From contig JADJRT010000010.1 of NCBI GenBank assembly GCA_016712035.1, forward strand, positions 1 to 64,000: DNA of 64,000 bases, written 5' to 3'. The position numbers were made by a program, and so were the translations under genes. This DNA is from Flammeovirgaceae bacterium. Its GTDB lineage: Bacteria; Bacteroidota; Bacteroidia; Cytophagales; Cyclobacteriaceae. The notes under the pieces were generated by a model. That model searched no databases, was not told the DNA's origin, and was given only the letters and a program-made list of their open reading frames with translations. Positions 63,223 to 64,000 of this stretch are shown here, piece by piece; position 1 is the first letter of the stretch, and each line of letters opens with the position of its first letter.

Positions 63223-63621
63223 ATGAAATTTCTTGTTTACTTTTTTTGGACATGCTTGCTAATTTTACAAGCTTGCACCTTTACTGCTTCGGATTCTAAA
63301 AGTGATTTTAAAATCTCACCAAAAGATTTGATCGGCAAAACAATTGAATACCGATATGGCGAAAGTATTTATCACGTAACCCTAGATACCGATTCTAAAA
63401 TGCACTGGGAGGCGATGGCAGGTGATGAGAAAGGTGCGCTGGAGGACGAGACCTACATCATTGAATCGGTGGATGACAGCAAGATGCTCATCACTTGGGG
63501 CGAAGCCAACGGAATTGGTGTGAGTCAGGTGTTGGATTTTGAAAAAGGTATTGTTTATAATCACCTCTTGCGCGGACGAGATTTGACTATAGGAAGAGGT
63601 GAGATAAAAATTCTACCTTAA
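63223..63621 (+). CDS. MoaF-like lipoprotein
   Basis: 132 residues. Lipobox LILQACTF. Beta-rich body with DLIGKTIEYRYGESIYHVTL, WEAMAGDEKGALEDETYII and MLITWGEANGIGVSQVLDF, ending YNHLLRGRDLTIGRGEIKIL; this is the MoaF-related/phenolic acid decarboxylase-like calycin pattern. It lies 7 bp after the CxxCH protein gene, so co-transcribed. The ligand is unknown. Confidence 0.75.
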   Translation: MKFLVYFFWTCLLILQACTFTASDSKSDFKISPKDLIGKTIEYRYGESIYHVTLDTDSKMHWEAMAGDEKGALEDETYIIESVDDSKMLITWGEANGIGVSQVLDFEKGIVYNHLLRGRDLTIGRGEIKILP

Positions 63622-63645
63622 TAACGTTTCATAGCTCAATAAACA

Positions 63646-64000
63646 ATGCAAGGTTTTGCCGCACTCGACTGGGTCGTAATTGGAATTTATTTTGCACTTA
63701 TCGCGGCTCTGGCTGCTTGGGTGATGTCGCGCAAGCAACAAAACACCGAAGACTATTTTTTGGCAGGGCGCAATATCGGTTGGTTTGTAGTGGGTGCTTC
63801 AATTTTTGCCTCTAACATTGGTTCTGAACATGTGGTGGGTTTGGCGGGTGCGGGTGCGGGTGGTAAAATTCCGATGTTGATTTATGAACTCCACGCGTGG
63901 CTCGTGATCACCTTTGGGTTGGATATTTCCTGCCTTTATATTCGCAGTGGTGTGTTCACCATGCCTGAGTTTTTAGAAAGACGTTTTGATTCCCGTACAC
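63646..64000 (+). CDS. Sodium:solute symporter (SSS family), N-terminal part
   Basis: ATG at 63646; runs off the window. LDWVVIGIYFALIAALAAWV (helix 1), the family signature NTEDYFLAGRNIGWFVVGAS, FASNIGSEHVVGLAGAGA and FTMPEFLERRFDS. Two indels (near 63916 and 63935) disturb WLVITFGW-IFLPFYIRSG. SSS transporters of this layout carry sugars, inositol or other solutes with sodium. It is 24 bp after the MoaF-like gene, so the CxxCH cytochrome, the lipoprotein and the transporter form an operon. Confidence 0.88.
   Translation, partial: MQGFAALDWVVIGIYFALIAALAAWVMSRKQQNTEDYFLAGRNIGWFVVGASIFASNIGSEHVVGLAGAGAGGKIPMLIYELHAWLVITFGLDISCLYIRSGVFTMPEFLERRFDSRT

Noticed and set aside
1..64000. tRNA, rRNA, tmRNA, RNase P and known riboswitches
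   Set aside because: None recognised by eye on either strand; a tRNAscan-SE and Rfam run would be needed to exclude them formally.

Overview
This window looks like a chromosomal segment of a Bacteroidota bacterium, most likely a Cytophagales/Cyclobacteriaceae-type free-living organism. The evidence is an arginine pathway built around the Bacteroidota-specific N-acyl-ornithine carbamoyltransferase (argF'), roughly 800-residue MacB/FtsX permeases, DUF2490, DUF4136 and DUF4097 envelope proteins, signal peptides ending in A/G-Q, many small lipoproteins, an ECF sigma factor with a HEAT-repeat partner, and moderate-to-low GC. No rRNA, tRNA, CRISPR array, transposase or integrase was found.

Layout. 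(1) 1-4735: end of a short-chain dehydrogenase, then a minus-strand polysaccharide block (hexapeptide acyltransferase, two family-2 glycosyltransferases, a polyprenyl-phosphate sugar transferase and a stand-alone receiver protein). (2) 4736-11600: repeat-rich spacer, small envelope genes, a GH16 glucanase lipoprotein, and an ECF sigma operon with two DUF4097-like proteins. (3) 11600-24943: hairpin repeats, an EEP-family protein, a DUF5009-like membrane acyltransferase, a Ste24/M48 protease and a nearly complete arginine operon on the minus strand (GNAT, argG, argC, a four-helix-bundle hitchhiker, argD, argF', argB, argE, NudK-type Nudix, argH). (4) 24944-31478: structured spacer, DedA, a beta-barrel protein, agmatine deiminase, CocE/NonD hydrolase, M61 peptidase. 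(5) 31531-39557: an accessory island built like an integron cassette array. (6) 39813-46310: DUF2490, small membrane proteins, a sulfatase and a divergent winged-helix/TPR regulator. (7) 46810-64000: ABC permease, GMC oxidoreductase, FMN reductase, PPK2, peptidases, an Nramp-like transporter, a secreted protein behind a textbook sigma-54 promoter, and a PVC-type CxxCH cytochrome cluster running into a sodium:solute symporter.

The strongest unusual signal is region 5. Six attC-like sites of 125-190 bp, all in minus orientation, separate minus-strand genes or gene pairs: Crp/Fnr plus a small membrane protein, AraC plus a VOC protein, DUF1254, an amidohydrolase, and a Shedu (DUF4263) anti-phage nuclease. 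In four of the five complete units the first bases after the preceding site are complementary to the R'' end of the unit's own site, which is the rule for excisable integron cassettes. The Shedu gene starts 37 bases after one crossover point and stops 7 bases before the next site. A second repeat in the island is a hairpin whose stem covaries while its loop is conserved.

Data quality warning: about 21 genes are broken by one-base shifts although conserved protein continues on both sides, and one intact-looking protease carries three mutually compensating indels. A poly-G/poly-T block at 7656-7725 also looks artificial. Most frameshifts are therefore treated as read or assembly errors, and split genes are reported as single features.
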